A stretch of 64,000 nt of DNA from Blattamonas nauphoetae (GCA_033064195.1 JARBJD010000014.1:1-64000), one strand, 5' to 3'; positions 53,343 through 63,633 are shown, counted from the first letter of the stretch. Notes: generated from the sequence alone by a model not told the origin. Made by a program: numbers and translations.

Positions 53343-53555
53343 ACTTTTCATCTTCATCATTTTACTTTTGACGCACAAATTGTCTTTATTTCGCATTCTT
53401 CTTCACTGATATCAGGTCACTCGTGTCCCTAGTTTGATTTACTTATTTTCCAACCCCAGAAGTGCAATCAGGTGAGAATTTCCGCTGGAGTCATGATCGG
53501 CCCTCGATCGTCATCAGAGTCGTCTCACTCAGTCGAAAGCCATAGATTTCTGTTC

Positions 53556-54611
53556 ATGACCTTCTCGGCCGGTATCCACTTCATGTTCTCATCGTCATTG
53601 TGACATGTTAATTATCCAGAATACTCTCCATTTCTGACTTGGAAAGAGAATGATCTTATCACAGTTGATTCTGCTGCACCAGTTCTAATCTCTCTTATTT
53701 CTATGGTCAGAGATGGTTACTACTTTGATGAGGAGCTTCTTTCGAAGTCATCAACATTCTTATCTTCGACCAAGCAACGTATCAATCGAGTGACAGATAT
53801 GAATGATTTTTTGAAGGCCATTGGACTAGGCTCCCCAGATCCTGCTGCAGTGTTTGTAGATTCGATCACAATGCTCTTATCGTCACCTCATCCATCGATA
53901 TTTCGGGATGCTCTCTCATCGCTGAGTCATATTCTGATGTGGTGTTCAACATCAAACCGCCTGGCCCTTGTCTCCTCCAAAGTCATCCCCAGAATCCTTT
54001 CCACACCTCACTTACGAAATCTTTCTGTGATCGATAATCGGGGTGTGACGGACGCTATCCGTGTAATTTTTGGCCAAGCTGTCTGGCTCTCCTCCGTCGA
54101 CACAAATCAGTCTCTCTCCACCAAATCCAAGACTGACCCTGAATCGATCCGAGATGTGGTGCAACATGAAGTGTTGATCCCAATCGTACCATCTCTCGTC
54201 CAGATCAGTCGAAATCGTCACCTTTTGTCGTGGAACAAAGAATACAAACAAATATTCCACTTGTTGACCGACATATTTAATGTGGGTACCTTCCACCAAC
54301 CAACACTGGATTTCATTTGTTCCTCTCGCATCCCAATGGCCTACCAGTCACTTCTCTCAAAAGTCAGACACGAAGAAACCCATCAAGGCATCATCTGGCT
54401 CATCTTCAGCTATATCAGCAGATGGAAGGAGAATGGAACACAAACTTGGCGCAGAGGGAGAATATTGTTGCAAGCACTGGAACAGGAAGGGTTTCACGAA
54501 AGACTCGAACAAACACTGCTTCACAACAAATCAACGAGAGATGGACGCTATCTGAGGACTAACTCGTTCAAAATCATGCACAGATTGGGAATGAACTGTC
54601 CTAATCCATAA
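53556..54611 (+). CDS. Armadillo-like family A protein
   Basis: Exon 1 53556-53571 (MTFSA plus one base), a 48-nt intron, exon 2 53620-54611: 335 residues, intact. It reads EYSPFLTWKEND, SLISMVRDGYYFDEEL, IGLGSPDPAAVFVDS, SPHPSIFRDALSSL, LALVSSKVIPRILSTPHLRNLSV, SIRDVVQHEVLIPIVPSLVQ, HQPTLDFICSSRIPM and EGFHERLEQTLLHNKST. With the minus-strand copy at 57868-59773 it forms an inverted pair around the nucleoside kinase gene. Confidence 0.75.
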
Positions 54612-54636
54612 TAGATGACGAATTACACTAAAAGAA

Positions 54637-54760
54637 CTTTTTCGCTCACATCCCACATTTCACTCGATGTTCAGATGACATCACATGCTGACCTTTCAAT
54701 GCTTCCCACTCGCTCTGTGTTGACACTTTGGTGTGCTCCTTTCTCATTTTTCATTCTCGT
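54637..54760 (+). repeat. Conserved 3' block of family A, long copy
   Basis: About 125 bp nearly matching the complement of 57730-57855, both starting near CACATCCCACATTTCACTCG and running past CTTCCCACTCGCTCTGTGTT. The shared flank shows that the two family-A copies around the kinase gene come from one duplicated unit. Confidence 0.65.
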
Positions 54761-55035
54761 CTTTGACTCTTTCTTTTTCGTTCGTTCTCTCCTCTTCCGT
54801 TTTCAGTGCTCCTGACCTTTGTGTCTTCATCTCTGCCCTTCATTTATTATCTTTTGTTTCCAGGTGTTTCTGGATCTTCATTCCCATCCACATCATCCTG
54901 ATTCGCATCTTCTTTTCTCACAATGATTATCGTCTCCTCAAATTGGAGTGGTGATGATTCTGTTCGATCATTTCGAATCCTCATTAAGTCCATTCAAACA
55001 GATTCTTCGCTCACAGCGTTAATTTGTGTGACGCG

Positions 55036-56859
55036 ATGGATCATTCTCCCCATAATTTGGTATTACACATCTCGAACATGTTCCGCTCTGAATCAAAATC
55101 TGATATTGTCGTCACAATGCCACTCCCTGATCTGTATCGCCATTTTCAGGATACACAAATAGAAACCACATTCTCAGACAACTCGACCAAGCATTATGAA
55201 ATCGGAACTCCATTTTCAACCATAATGAAGGATGCGCCATTCTACAAGGATGATCTGGATATTGTTGCCCTCAAGGTTAATGGAGCTGTCCTTGGTCTGT
55301 TTTATTTTCAGTTTTATTGTTCAGACATGAACGATCGAGTGAGAACAAACATTCACACAATCGAACCAGTCCTACTGAATACTACGATCGGAGGTCAGAT
55401 CTATCGTCGATCATTGAGCTTTGCTCTGTGCTTGGCTGTCTCAAAACTCTTTCCGCAGACCAACCTATTAAAAAGTTACTCCCTCGGCAATTCTTATGTC
55501 TATGAAGTCACAGGAACTGTAAAAACCCTGTCAGATCAAGATGTCACAAATCTGGACAAGCTAATGCGAAATTTGGTTGCCATGCAGAAGGATATTGTCC
55601 GACGAGAAGTCACTTTCCAAGAAGCCGTTTCGTATTTCACCCAACAAGAAATGTTCCAAACTGTGGCCATGCTCACACAGAGGAATTCCCAGACAGTCGC
55701 CCTGGCAACGTGTGAAGGCTATTGCGATATGTGGCACGACATCCATCTTCCGAACACAAAGTTCCTGCGAACCTTCGAACTTCGCAAATATGGAGACAGT
55801 CGACTCGTTCTCTCCTTCCCCGTCTCATCAGACCACTCTACCCTCCCGCCCTTCGAAGATATTCCGAATTTAGCCGATACTTACAACAGAGGCAAGGAAT
55901 GGGGAAGAATGTTGGGCATCACATGTGTGGGTGAAGTGAACCGTCTTATTCGCCGTGGAGCTCCGCATGGTGAACTCTCACAGTTTGTGCTGATTTGCGA
56001 AGCATACCACGACAGAAGAACGGTTGAGATCGCAACTGAAGTCATCAACAGACCAAACTGCCGTCTGATTCTCATTGCTGGCCCATCGTCGTCTGGAAAA
56101 ACCACATTTGCGCACAAACTATCTGTCCAAATGCGAGTTTTGGGAAAAGACCCAGCCATTGTCTCGTTGGACAACTTCTACGTCAACCGAGAAGACTGCC
56201 CGAAAGACGAGAACGGGGATTATGATTTTGAATGTGCTGAAGCTCTTGATCTGCCTTATCTCAATGACGTCCTTGCCGCGCTTGTGAAAGGAAAGGAAGT
56301 GCTCATGCCTGTCTTTGATTTTGTGACGGGAACAAGAAAACATGGATCAAATCTGCGTCTGAAAGATAATGGCCTGTTGATTGTTGAGGGTATTCATGCT
56401 TTGAACGACCGACTCACCACAATGATCGAACGCGATCAGAAATACAAGATCTTCATTTCCGCCCTCCCCACCATCTCCCTCGACAACCACAACCGAATCC
56501 CATCCACTGACAGCCGTCTTATCCGCAGAATCGTCCGTGATTATCAATTTCGCGGCTATACAGCCGAAGAGACACTGAGTCGTTGGCCGTCAGTCCGAAA
56601 CGGCGAAGAAAAGCTGATTTTCCCGTTTCAGGTGACAGCCGACACGGTGTATAACTCTGCATTGGACTACGAGCTTTGTGCGCTTAAAATCATTGCAGAC
56701 CCGCTTCTGCACCAAGTCAACCCAACATCACCGTTTTATGCTGAAGCATACAGAATCTGCCATCTATTGTCATACTTCTCGACTGTGCCACACAAATATA
56801 TCCCGCCAAGCTCGATTATTCGAGAGTTTATCGGAGATTCGATCTTTGTTGAGGACTAA
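55036..56859 (+). CDS. Bacterial-type multidomain nucleoside (uridine) kinase
   Basis: About 607 residues from the ATG at 55036 (55078 is an alternative). The N-terminus (to about 75) resembles a TGS-like part, followed by a threonyl-tRNA-synthetase-like second domain with IEPVLLNTTIGGQIYRRSLS. The C-terminal half is a P-loop uridine-kinase-like domain: LIAGPSSSGKTTFAHKLS (Walker A), VSLDNFYVNREDCPKDENGD, MPVFDFVTGTRKHG, LLIVEGIHALNDRL, RLIRRIVRDYQFRGY, IIREFIGDS. This fusion is typical of anaerobic bacteria and occurs in several anaerobic protists. It probably phosphorylates uridine or a related nucleoside for salvage, in the cytosol. The order of domains is complete. Bacterial origin is likely. 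Confidence 0.9.
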   Translation: MDHSPHNLVLHISNMFRSESKSDIVVTMPLPDLYRHFQDTQIETTFSDNSTKHYEIGTPFSTIMKDAPFYKDDLDIVALKVNGAVLGLFYFQFYCSDMNDRVRTNIHTIEPVLLNTTIGGQIYRRSLSFALCLAVSKLFPQTNLLKSYSLGNSYVYEVTGTVKTLSDQDVTNLDKLMRNLVAMQKDIVRREVTFQEAVSYFTQQEMFQTVAMLTQRNSQTVALATCEGYCDMWHDIHLPNTKFLRTFELRKYGDSRLVLSFPVSSDHSTLPPFEDIPNLADTYNRGKEWGRMLGITCVGEVNRLIRRGAPHGELSQFVLICEAYHDRRTVEIATEVINRPNCRLILIAGPSSSGKTTFAHKLSVQMRVLGKDPAIVSLDNFYVNREDCPKDENGDYDFECAEALDLPYLNDVLAALVKGKEVLMPVFDFVTGTRKHGSNLRLKDNGLLIVEGIHALNDRLTTMIERDQKYKIFISALPTISLDNHNRIPSTDSRLIRRIVRDYQFRGYTAEETLSRWPSVRNGEEKLIFPFQVTADTVYNSALDYELCALKIIADPLLHQVNPTSPFYAEAYRICHLLSYFSTVPHKYIPPSSIIREFIGDSIFVED

Positions 56860-57024
56860 TAATCAAACAGCCTTTTTCTTCATTTTGATCTCTCATAATA
56901 GCTCTTCTTCCTTCGGAGTTTCGCTTAATCGGAAAATATTGGTGTTTTACATCCTATCATTCGGACTTTTTGCCGATTTAGGATATTTTAAGAACAGAGT
57001 TCACGAAACCCATTGATCAAACAA

Positions 57025-57620
57025 ATGTCAGCTCTTGGCATCGATGATGAACTTCTAGCAATATCTATTCTCTTTCCAGGGTATCGTCCAGGGGATGAAT
57101 CCGAAAAGTATCGCAAAGTTGAAGTATTCAATCAAGTGGAGCAGATCCAGTACAAAATCAATTTTACACTTGAAGGGTATCCAGAACAGCCAGCAAAGTC
57201 TGTTCTTGAATCGGATCATTCTATCTTCTTTCATGTTAATAGAATTTCTATTTCTGATTTCACTTCAGTCGGCGAGGGCAAGGTGAAACAAATCGAAACA
57301 AAAGCGAACGAAATGGCTGCGTCGTTGGCTGGTGAGTACTGTCTTTGTCAAATCCTTGAAGTATCCCCATATTTCCAACGATTATTTCGACATTCTAGGA
57401 CGTCCACGCACAATTTCAGAACTTGGAGCAATCAAAGCCGTGGAAGCTTGGCGGCTGTGGATCAGGCGGCTGTCGATGTGGTAGCAATTCTGGGTGCCAG
57501 TGTGGATCCGGTTCGTGCTCGTGTGGTCGCATCTAGACCGTCTGTGAACTGGCACGGTCATCGGTGTGAAGTGAAGAAGGATCTCGATTTTGGGGCGATA
57601 TATGACTTATCAGAGAGTAC
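57025..57620 (+). CDS. RWD-domain-like protein, probably spliced
   Basis: From ATG 57025: DDELLAISILFPGYRPGD, then YKINFTLEGYPEQPA, then (after a likely intron from about 57197 to 57269 ending TTTCACTTCAG) GEGKVKQIETKANEMAASLAG. That order fits an RWD domain. A second GT-AG intron (57334 to about 57399, GTGAGTACTG to CATTCTAG) is likely. Downstream, one frame encodes a Cys/Gly-rich tail (GGCGSGGCRCGSNSGCQCG), which would suit metal binding, but the splice that would join it was not settled. Exon structure is therefore tentative. Confidence 0.45.
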
Positions 57621-57729
57621 ATGAAGTTTTAAATTGATTTCCTTTCATAGGGTCTTCTTTTAAGATCATTCTTTATTACCATGCCAATTGAGTGATCAGA
57701 TCTGATGGTATATAAAATTTCGCCGAATG

Positions 57730-57855
57730 AGGAATGGAGAAAGGACCACACCAAAAGGCCAACACAGAGCGAGTGGGAAGTATTGAATGGTCAGCATGTG
57801 ATATCATCTGAACATCGAGTGAAATGTGGGATGTGGGCGACAGAGTTCTTTTCGT
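57730..57855 (-). repeat. Conserved 3' block of family A, minus-strand copy
   Basis: Complement of the block at 54637-54760, just past the stop of the minus-strand family-A copy. Confidence 0.65.
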
Positions 57856-57867
57856 GTTTCGAGTCAT

Positions 57868-59773
57868 CTAATCTGGACGAGGGGAGTTCATTCCCAACTT
57901 GTTCATGACTCGAATTGAATACTCTCTCACAAACCTTCCATTCATCAACGACCTCTCGTGAAGCAGTGTTTGTTCGATTCCTTCGTGAAACCCTTCCTGT
58001 TCCAGTGTCTGCAACAATATTCTCCCTCTGCCTCAAGTTTCGGCTCCATTGACTTGCCATCTGCGGATGTGGTTGCACTTGTTCGAGATGATAAATCGAT
58101 GCGTGTCTTCCTCTTCCACTTTTGAGAGAAGTGATTGGAAGGCCATTGGGATGCGAGATGAACAAATAAAATCCAGTGTTGGTTGGTGGAAGACACTCAC
58201 TTCAAAGATCTTGGTCAGTAATTCCATTGTGTCTTTGAATTCATTGTTCCACGACAAAAGGTGACGATTGCTTCCGATCTGGACGAGAGATGGTTCCATC
58301 GGGATCAACACTTCATTCAACACCATACTTCGGATTGATTGAGGATCTGTGCTGGAAGTGGAGCTGACAGGTTGAATAAGGTGGGTTGAGGCGAGATTGA
58401 CGCCACGATCGAGGATGAGGACGATTCTGTCCAGAATGATCTTGTCAGCAGTCACAGAGAGATTTTGCAAGTGAGAGGATGAAAGGATTCTGGGGATGAG
58501 TTTGGAGGAGACAAGGGCCAGGTGGTTTGAAAATGAACACCAAAGAAGACATCGGTGAAGGAATGAGAGAGTATCCCTGAAAATCGATGGATGTGACGAT
58601 GAGAGGAGCACAACCATCGAATCCACAAACATGGCAGAGGGATTTGGGGAGTCTTGTCCAATTGCGTTCAACAGATCATTTGTAAGGTTGAATGAGCGAT
58701 CAAAAGTCCTGACCACCGAAGAAAGGAACATTGAAACTTTACTCAGAAGCTCCTCATCAAATTTGTAACTATCTCTGACCATCGAAACAAGAGAGATGAA
58801 GATTGGTGCAGCAGAAACAACCAAGGCAGATCCAACCACTGTCCTGACCATATTTCGTGTTTTTTCGATCGATTCTCCAAGATCTAATCTTCATCTTGTT
58901 CTTTCTAACCAAGCTCCTAAATCGTTCACAGAGATCATAAACGGCCTCTCATTGACTTACAAGGTGTGATGATCTCCATTCATTCCACCTTTCGTTTTCA
59001 CTTTTTACCCGTTGATTTCTTCGTCACTTTCAATTTTCATTCTTGAATTCTCTCTTTTAGAGTAAGTTTGTCAATGAGTGCTCTTCTTCGATTAAAAACA
59101 GAAATTACATCTAAAGATCGCCAAGCGTCCTCACAAAATGGTTAGAAAGCACTCAAGAGTTTTTAAGGAGACTATGACAAATGGATGTGATCGGTCGAGA
59201 TGTGGTCCAGATTGCTGAAATGTATCTGAGGATATAGACGGAAAGAAGAGTTTGATAGAACGGGATGTTATGTTGGTAATCAGGAAAGCGTGAGGATGGC
59301 AAGGGAAGTCATATTGAGGAGAGAGAACCGCATCAAAGATGACTTGTTGGCAATTAATGAAAAATGAGAATTTAAGAATGAAAATTGAAAATTGAGGGAA
59401 AAATGGACAGTGATTGAAGAAAATCATAATGGCAAAGGTGAATGAAGCGAACAAACGGAGATTGAAATCAGGTAAAAAAGTGAAAACGAAAGGTGGAATG
59501 AATGGAGATCATCACACCTTGTAAGTCAATGAGAGGCCGTTTATGATCTCTGTGAACGATTTAGGAGCTTGGTTAGAAAGAACAAGATGAAGATTAGATC
59601 TTGGAGAATCGATCGAAAAAACACGAAATATGGTCAGGACAGTGGTTGGATCTGCCCTGGAAACAACTGTGATTGGATCAGTTGGATTCCATTTCAGGAA
59701 CGGAGTGTATTCTGGATCAATCAGACGAGAATGGCGATGAGGATATAAAGGTGATACCGTCTGAACAGATCAT
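57868..59773 (-). pseudogene. Armadillo-like family A gene interrupted by a MITE
   Basis: Exon 1 59773-59758 (MICSD plus one base), a 46-nt intron (59757-59712), then EYTPFLKWNPTDPITVV. The MITE 58822-59659 follows, and after it SAAPIFISLVSMVRDSYKFDEE. Without the MITE and one duplication copy the frame is continuous. A single in-frame TGA at 58033 stands where other copies have Trp in ETWGRGR; the rest stays open to a TAG at 57868. All family landmarks are present. Two lesions, both recent. Confidence 0.8.
58822..59659. mobile_element. hAT-type foldback MITE (838 bp)
   Basis: Flanked by the perfect 8-bp duplication GAAACAAC (58814-58821 and 59660-59667). The termini CAAGGCAGATCC and CAGGGCAGATCC are inverted, and the inverted similarity continues inward for about 190 bp (to about 59010 at the left, from about 59472 at the right). 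The middle 460 bp has no gene. CAGGG-type ends and an 8-bp duplication indicate hAT. It differs in sequence from the 521-bp MITE. Confidence 0.88.
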
Positions 59774-60141
59774 CTGTCAATTCAAGTTTTCTTTGTTATG
59801 GGACGATCCGGACAAACTCAAAATTGATGATGCAAATTCACAGAACTAGTCGATATACCTAACAATTCACCAATTAAATACGGTTGACATAGTTTCAACG
59901 AAGTAGAACTGGGAATCAAGAGGCAACGAGTATTTGAGACGATACGATTGAATAGGAGCTTACAAACCTCAAAACAACAGCAACCAAGAGATACCAACGT
60001 TGACAAAAACACTTGAAATACTTCACAATTGCTTGGAAGAGGAAAAGAGAAGAATTCTTGAAAGGAAAAAGCGCCTCAAATGAAACAGAAGTTGAGTGTT
60101 AAACAGGACAGATAATTGCCCAAATATGCAAACAGAAAGGA

Positions 60142-61269
60142 TTAGAGCGAACCGAACACGTCTTTCGCGACCTTCACGACGTGATTCAGTTTGGCGTATT
60201 GTTCGACCTCAGTGAGGCTGTTTCCTTCTTCTGTCGAAGCAAACCCACACTGCGTTGAGAGACACAGACGCTCTTTCGGGAAATATTTCGCTGCATCATC
60301 AATTCGAGCTTTGATCGCTGCTTCATCTTCGAGCTTTGCAACTTTCGACGAGAACACGCCGAGAACAACCCGCTTCTTCCCAGCTGTGTCGGCCTTCGCG
60401 ATAGTTGCAAGGGCTTCGAATGTGCCAGAGCGTTCGTCGTCGAATTCCAAGAAATACGCGTCGACTTCCAAACGAGCGATATAGTCAACCACGGTGTCGT
60501 ATGCAGCCGAAAAGCAATAATCAGACTTGAAGTTACCCTTGCAAATGTGCATGGTGACGAGAAGGTCGGCAGGGCGTCCAGACAGGGCGAGGTTGGTTAC
60601 CTTCACACAACGCTCAGCGTCGGCGACGATCTTCGCTTTCTCAGCCTCCGAGGCATCAGAAAGGAGGACCTCAGCGAATGCACCCCATTTGGTATCATCG
60701 ATCTGGAGATATCGGCAGCCTCGGCGGTAGAATTCAGCGATTGTTTGTTGGTACGCTTTTGCAACATCCTCAACGAATTCATCAGCGGACGTATAATCGG
60801 CAGGTGGGAATGGGCCAGGGAGATAAGTATTGACGAGCATGACAGGAGATGGAATGGTCTGTTTGGCGACACAGCCAGCGGGGACGACACTCTGAAGGTA
60901 ATCGAAATGACTAAAGAAGGGATGGTCGGGGTTGTATGAGACACGACCTGTTACTTGGATATTCTCTGGCGGAGTTTCGCAGGAATGGAATTTATATCCC
61001 TTTTCGACTTTGATCGATTTGACACCATTCAGTCCGAGGAGGAAGTCGAGGTGCCACCATTTTCGACGGAATTCACCGTCAGTAACAGCGATCAGGCCGG
61101 CTTCAGCTTGTTTCTTCACAAGATCGGCAATCTCGACGTCTTCAATCGCTTTCAACAGCTCGGCCGAAATCTCGCCGGCTGCTTTCTTGATGCGGGCATC
61201 CTTAATGGGCTGTGTCCGAAGGTAACTTCCAACATGGTCTGCACGAAATGGTCCGTTGATTTTTGACAT
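60142..61269 (-). CDS. MetE-like cobalamin-independent methyltransferase (YxjG/YxjH type)
   Basis: A 375-residue single-exon protein similar to the C-terminal catalytic barrel of MetE in the short bacterial YxjG/YxjH form. It starts with RADHVGSYLRTQPIKDA and has TDGEFRRKWWHLDF, CRYLQIDDTKW and the zinc-site residues in TMHICKGN (His, Cys), FLEFDDERSG (Glu) and LSTQCGFAS (Cys). It probably transfers a methyl group to homocysteine or a related thiol to make methionine; the donor is not clear. The short stand-alone form and lack of introns point to acquisition from bacteria. The ATG at 61269 fits the family start. Confidence 0.88.
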   Translation of the reverse strand: MSKINGPFRADHVGSYLRTQPIKDARIKKAAGEISAELLKAIEDVEIADLVKKQAEAGLIAVTDGEFRRKWWHLDFLLGLNGVKSIKVEKGYKFHSCETPPENIQVTGRVSYNPDHPFFSHFDYLQSVVPAGCVAKQTIPSPVMLVNTYLPGPFPPADYTSADEFVEDVAKAYQQTIAEFYRRGCRYLQIDDTKWGAFAEVLLSDASEAEKAKIVADAERCVKVTNLALSGRPADLLVTMHICKGNFKSDYCFSAAYDTVVDYIARLEVDAYFLEFDDERSGTFEALATIAKADTAGKKRVVLGVFSSKVAKLEDEAAIKARIDDAAKYFPKERLCLSTQCGFASTEEGNSLTEVEQYAKLNHVVKVAKDVFGSL

Positions 61270-61431
61270 TTGTCCGATAATTCGAAAACTAGAGAAAACT
61301 GAGGAAGAAAACGAATCGCTTATTTCGGCTCTCCCCCTTCTTCATCGAATCCAAATTCGTCAACTCACTTTTTGGGGAGACAAAGAGTCTATCATGTCCA
61401 TATTCCTCATTGTCCAAGAGTCGTAACCAGG

Positions 61432-61690
61432 TCACTTCTCTCAAAAGTGGAAGAAATGGACACCCATCAATTCATCGTCAGGACCATGTACACCTATATC
61501 AGTAGATGGAAGGAAGATGGAGAGGAAACTTGGGGCAGAGGGCGAATATTGCTGCAGGCACTGGAACGAGAAGGGTTCTTCGAAGGACTCGAATAAACAC
61601 TGCTTCACGACAACTCATCGATGTATGGAAAGAGCGTAAGAAGCTGTGCATGTCGAATCATGGGAAAGTTGGGAACACACTGTTATCTGC
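61432..61690 (+). pseudogene. 3' fragment of an armadillo-like family A gene
   Basis: Matches only the C-terminal third of family A: RSLLSKVEEMDTHQFIVRTM, ISRWKEDGEETWGRGRILLQ and EGFFEGLE followed by a stop where the others continue QTLLHNKS. The first two thirds are absent. It lies behind the divergent methyltransferase gene. Confidence 0.75.
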
Positions 61691-61699
61691 CTTGCTAGG

Positions 61700-62041
61700 T
61701 GATCATTACTCAAACATGCCCGAAGAAGACGTAAAATCACAATTCAATCGATTCCACTTCATCATCGTTCGAAATTCAAAGTATCACATCTGTAAAAGGA
61801 GATAGATTCTCTTCCTACGATGATGATCAATGAGAAATCAGTCGTTTTGTGGAGTTCGATTCTGAGCGGCTCTCTGCGCTTCAGCTTTCCTGATTCGATG
61901 TTTCACGATGGACAGCTGATTTTCAATGTTGTCTTGTTTCCCAACATCGCAAGTTCAGTAACGCTTTGGTTGAAAATTCAGACTTGATCAGCCCATCACT
62001 CCGCTGGATTTTTCGCTGTGCTTGGATAAAACAAATCGACA
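61700..62041. other. Intergenic
   Basis: Between a family-A fragment and a complete family-A gene. No gene recognised; it presumably holds the promoter of the gene at 62042. Confidence 0.4.
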
Positions 62042-63092
62042 ATGATCTCATCAGGCAGTATCCCTCATTTTTTACTCATCCTCCCATGTTCCTGATCCAG
62101 AATACTCTCCATTCCTGAACTGGAATCCAGATGAAGAACTCTCCCCTGATTCTTTCGCACACTCTTTTATCTCTCTGGTTTACATGATCCGAGATGGTTA
62201 CCCATTTGATGAGGTGCTTGTGAGTCAAGCTTCACAATTGGTATCTTCACTCAAGCTGAATATCAGTCGCAAGACTATCGATGATTTCTTGAAGGCCATT
62301 GGACAAGACTCTCCAGATCCCGCTGCAGTGATTCTTGATTCGATCACAATGCTGTTGTCTTCGCCCCATCCATCGATCTTCAGAGAGACTCTGTCATTTC
62401 TTCGTCCTCTTCTGATTTGGTGTTCATACTCAACCCGCCTGACCCTTGTCTCCTCCAAACTCATTCCCAGAATCCTTTCCACACCACACTTGCGGAATCT
62501 TTCAGTGATCGATGATCAGAACGTAATGACTGATATATTTGAAATTTTTGACAACGGTGTCCGGCTCTCATCCACCAACTCTATTCACTCCCTCTCCGCC
62601 ACTTCCGACACTAACCCTCAATCAATCCGAAATGTGGTGCTGAATGATGTGTTGTTCCCATTCGAACCATCTCTTGTCCAGATCAATCGCAATCGTCACT
62701 TTTTGTCGTCGGGCTATGAATGCAGAAAAATGTTGCTGTTGCTGTCCAGAATCTTTGAAGTGAGTCCCTTCCACCAACCAACACTGGATTTCATTTGTTC
62801 TTCTCACATCCCAATGGTCTTCCAATCACTTCTCTCAAAAGTGGAGAATGAAGACTGTCATCAATCGATCATCTGGTTGATGTCCAGAAATATTCGCTAT
62901 TGGAAGGAAGAAGGTGCAGAAACTGCGGGCAGAGGGAGAATATTGTTGCAGACACTGGAACAGGAAGGGTTTCACGAAGGACTCGAACAAACACTCCTTC
63001 ACAACAAATCACCGGCAGATGGGCTTATTGTGGGGGTCTTTTCATTCAGAATTATGAACTATTTGGGGTTGAACTCTCTTCGACCTCAATAA
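62042..63092 (+). CDS. Armadillo-like family A protein
   Basis: Exon 1 62042-62057 (MISSG plus one base), a 43-nt intron ending at 62100, exon 2 62101-63092: 335 residues, intact. It reads YSPFLNWNPDEELS, SLVYMIRDGYPFDEVL, LKAIGQDSPDPAAVILDS, SPHPSIFRETLSFL, LVSSKLIPRILSTPHLRNLSV, SIRNVVLNDVLFPFEPSLVQ, HQPTLDFICSSHIPM and EGFHEGLEQTLLHNKS. Without the intron the first exon and the rest are in different frames, which supports the splice. Confidence 0.75.
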
Positions 63093-63333
63093 AGGCTCCC
63101 TGAGAACTCAACTCGAATTCGCACTATCTGCCTCCGATTTGGTCCCCAGATGCTCCAACGAAAATGAATGCTGATTGGGTCAACAGTCACTCTTCTTTTC
63201 ATGTGCAGACAGGTATGTTTGTCGCTCGTCTTCATTCTTCACTTCGAAGTCCTTATCTTCTTCCTTGCCATTGTTTTGTGATTTCTGTGTTCATTCACTC
63301 CTAATTGTGTGTTCCCTTCTTTTCAGCCGATTC

Positions 63334-63633
63334 ATGGATCATCGTGTTCCACACCGCGTTGTTGATGGGAATCGCGTCTTCGATGGTTGTGCATCTCCTC
63401 CTGTGGATGCGCACGAACAAGTCGAACTGCGTCTCGTTTGGTCGCATCGAACCCTCAGCACCTCGTTGAACCTGCCAAAACAGTCCAATTTCCACTTCTG
63501 TCTCAAATTGACTGATCACACTCCCGCTGAGCCTTTGACAAGATACACATTGTATTGTTCGTCCAGTTGCAAGCACATCTTTATTTATCCCAAATTCTTC
63601 ACCTCAATTCGTTTTTCAAGGTTCACACACTGA
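63334..63633 (+). CDS. Unrecognised small reading frame
   Basis: About 99 residues from ATG 63334, just after a splice-acceptor-like CTTTTCAG. It contains EQVELRLVWSHRTLSTSLNL. No known family; it may be an exon of a gene or chance. Confidence 0.25.
   Translation: MDHRVPHRVVDGNRVFDGCASPPVDAHEQVELRLVWSHRTLSTSLNLPKQSNFHFCLKLTDHTPAEPLTRYTLYCSSSCKHIFIYPKFFTSIRFSRFTH

Noticed and set aside
55284-55319. A 36-nt intron in the nucleoside kinase (GTTAATGG to TTTTCAG)
   Set aside because: The frame is open through it, and removing it would delete part of the ALKVNG strand conserved in the family.
32104-58035. TGA read as a sense codon in this organism
   Set aside because: Three lone in-frame TGAs suggested it, but PepD ends with TGA at the expected family length, and other lesions (TAG at 47144, frame changes) occur in the same families.
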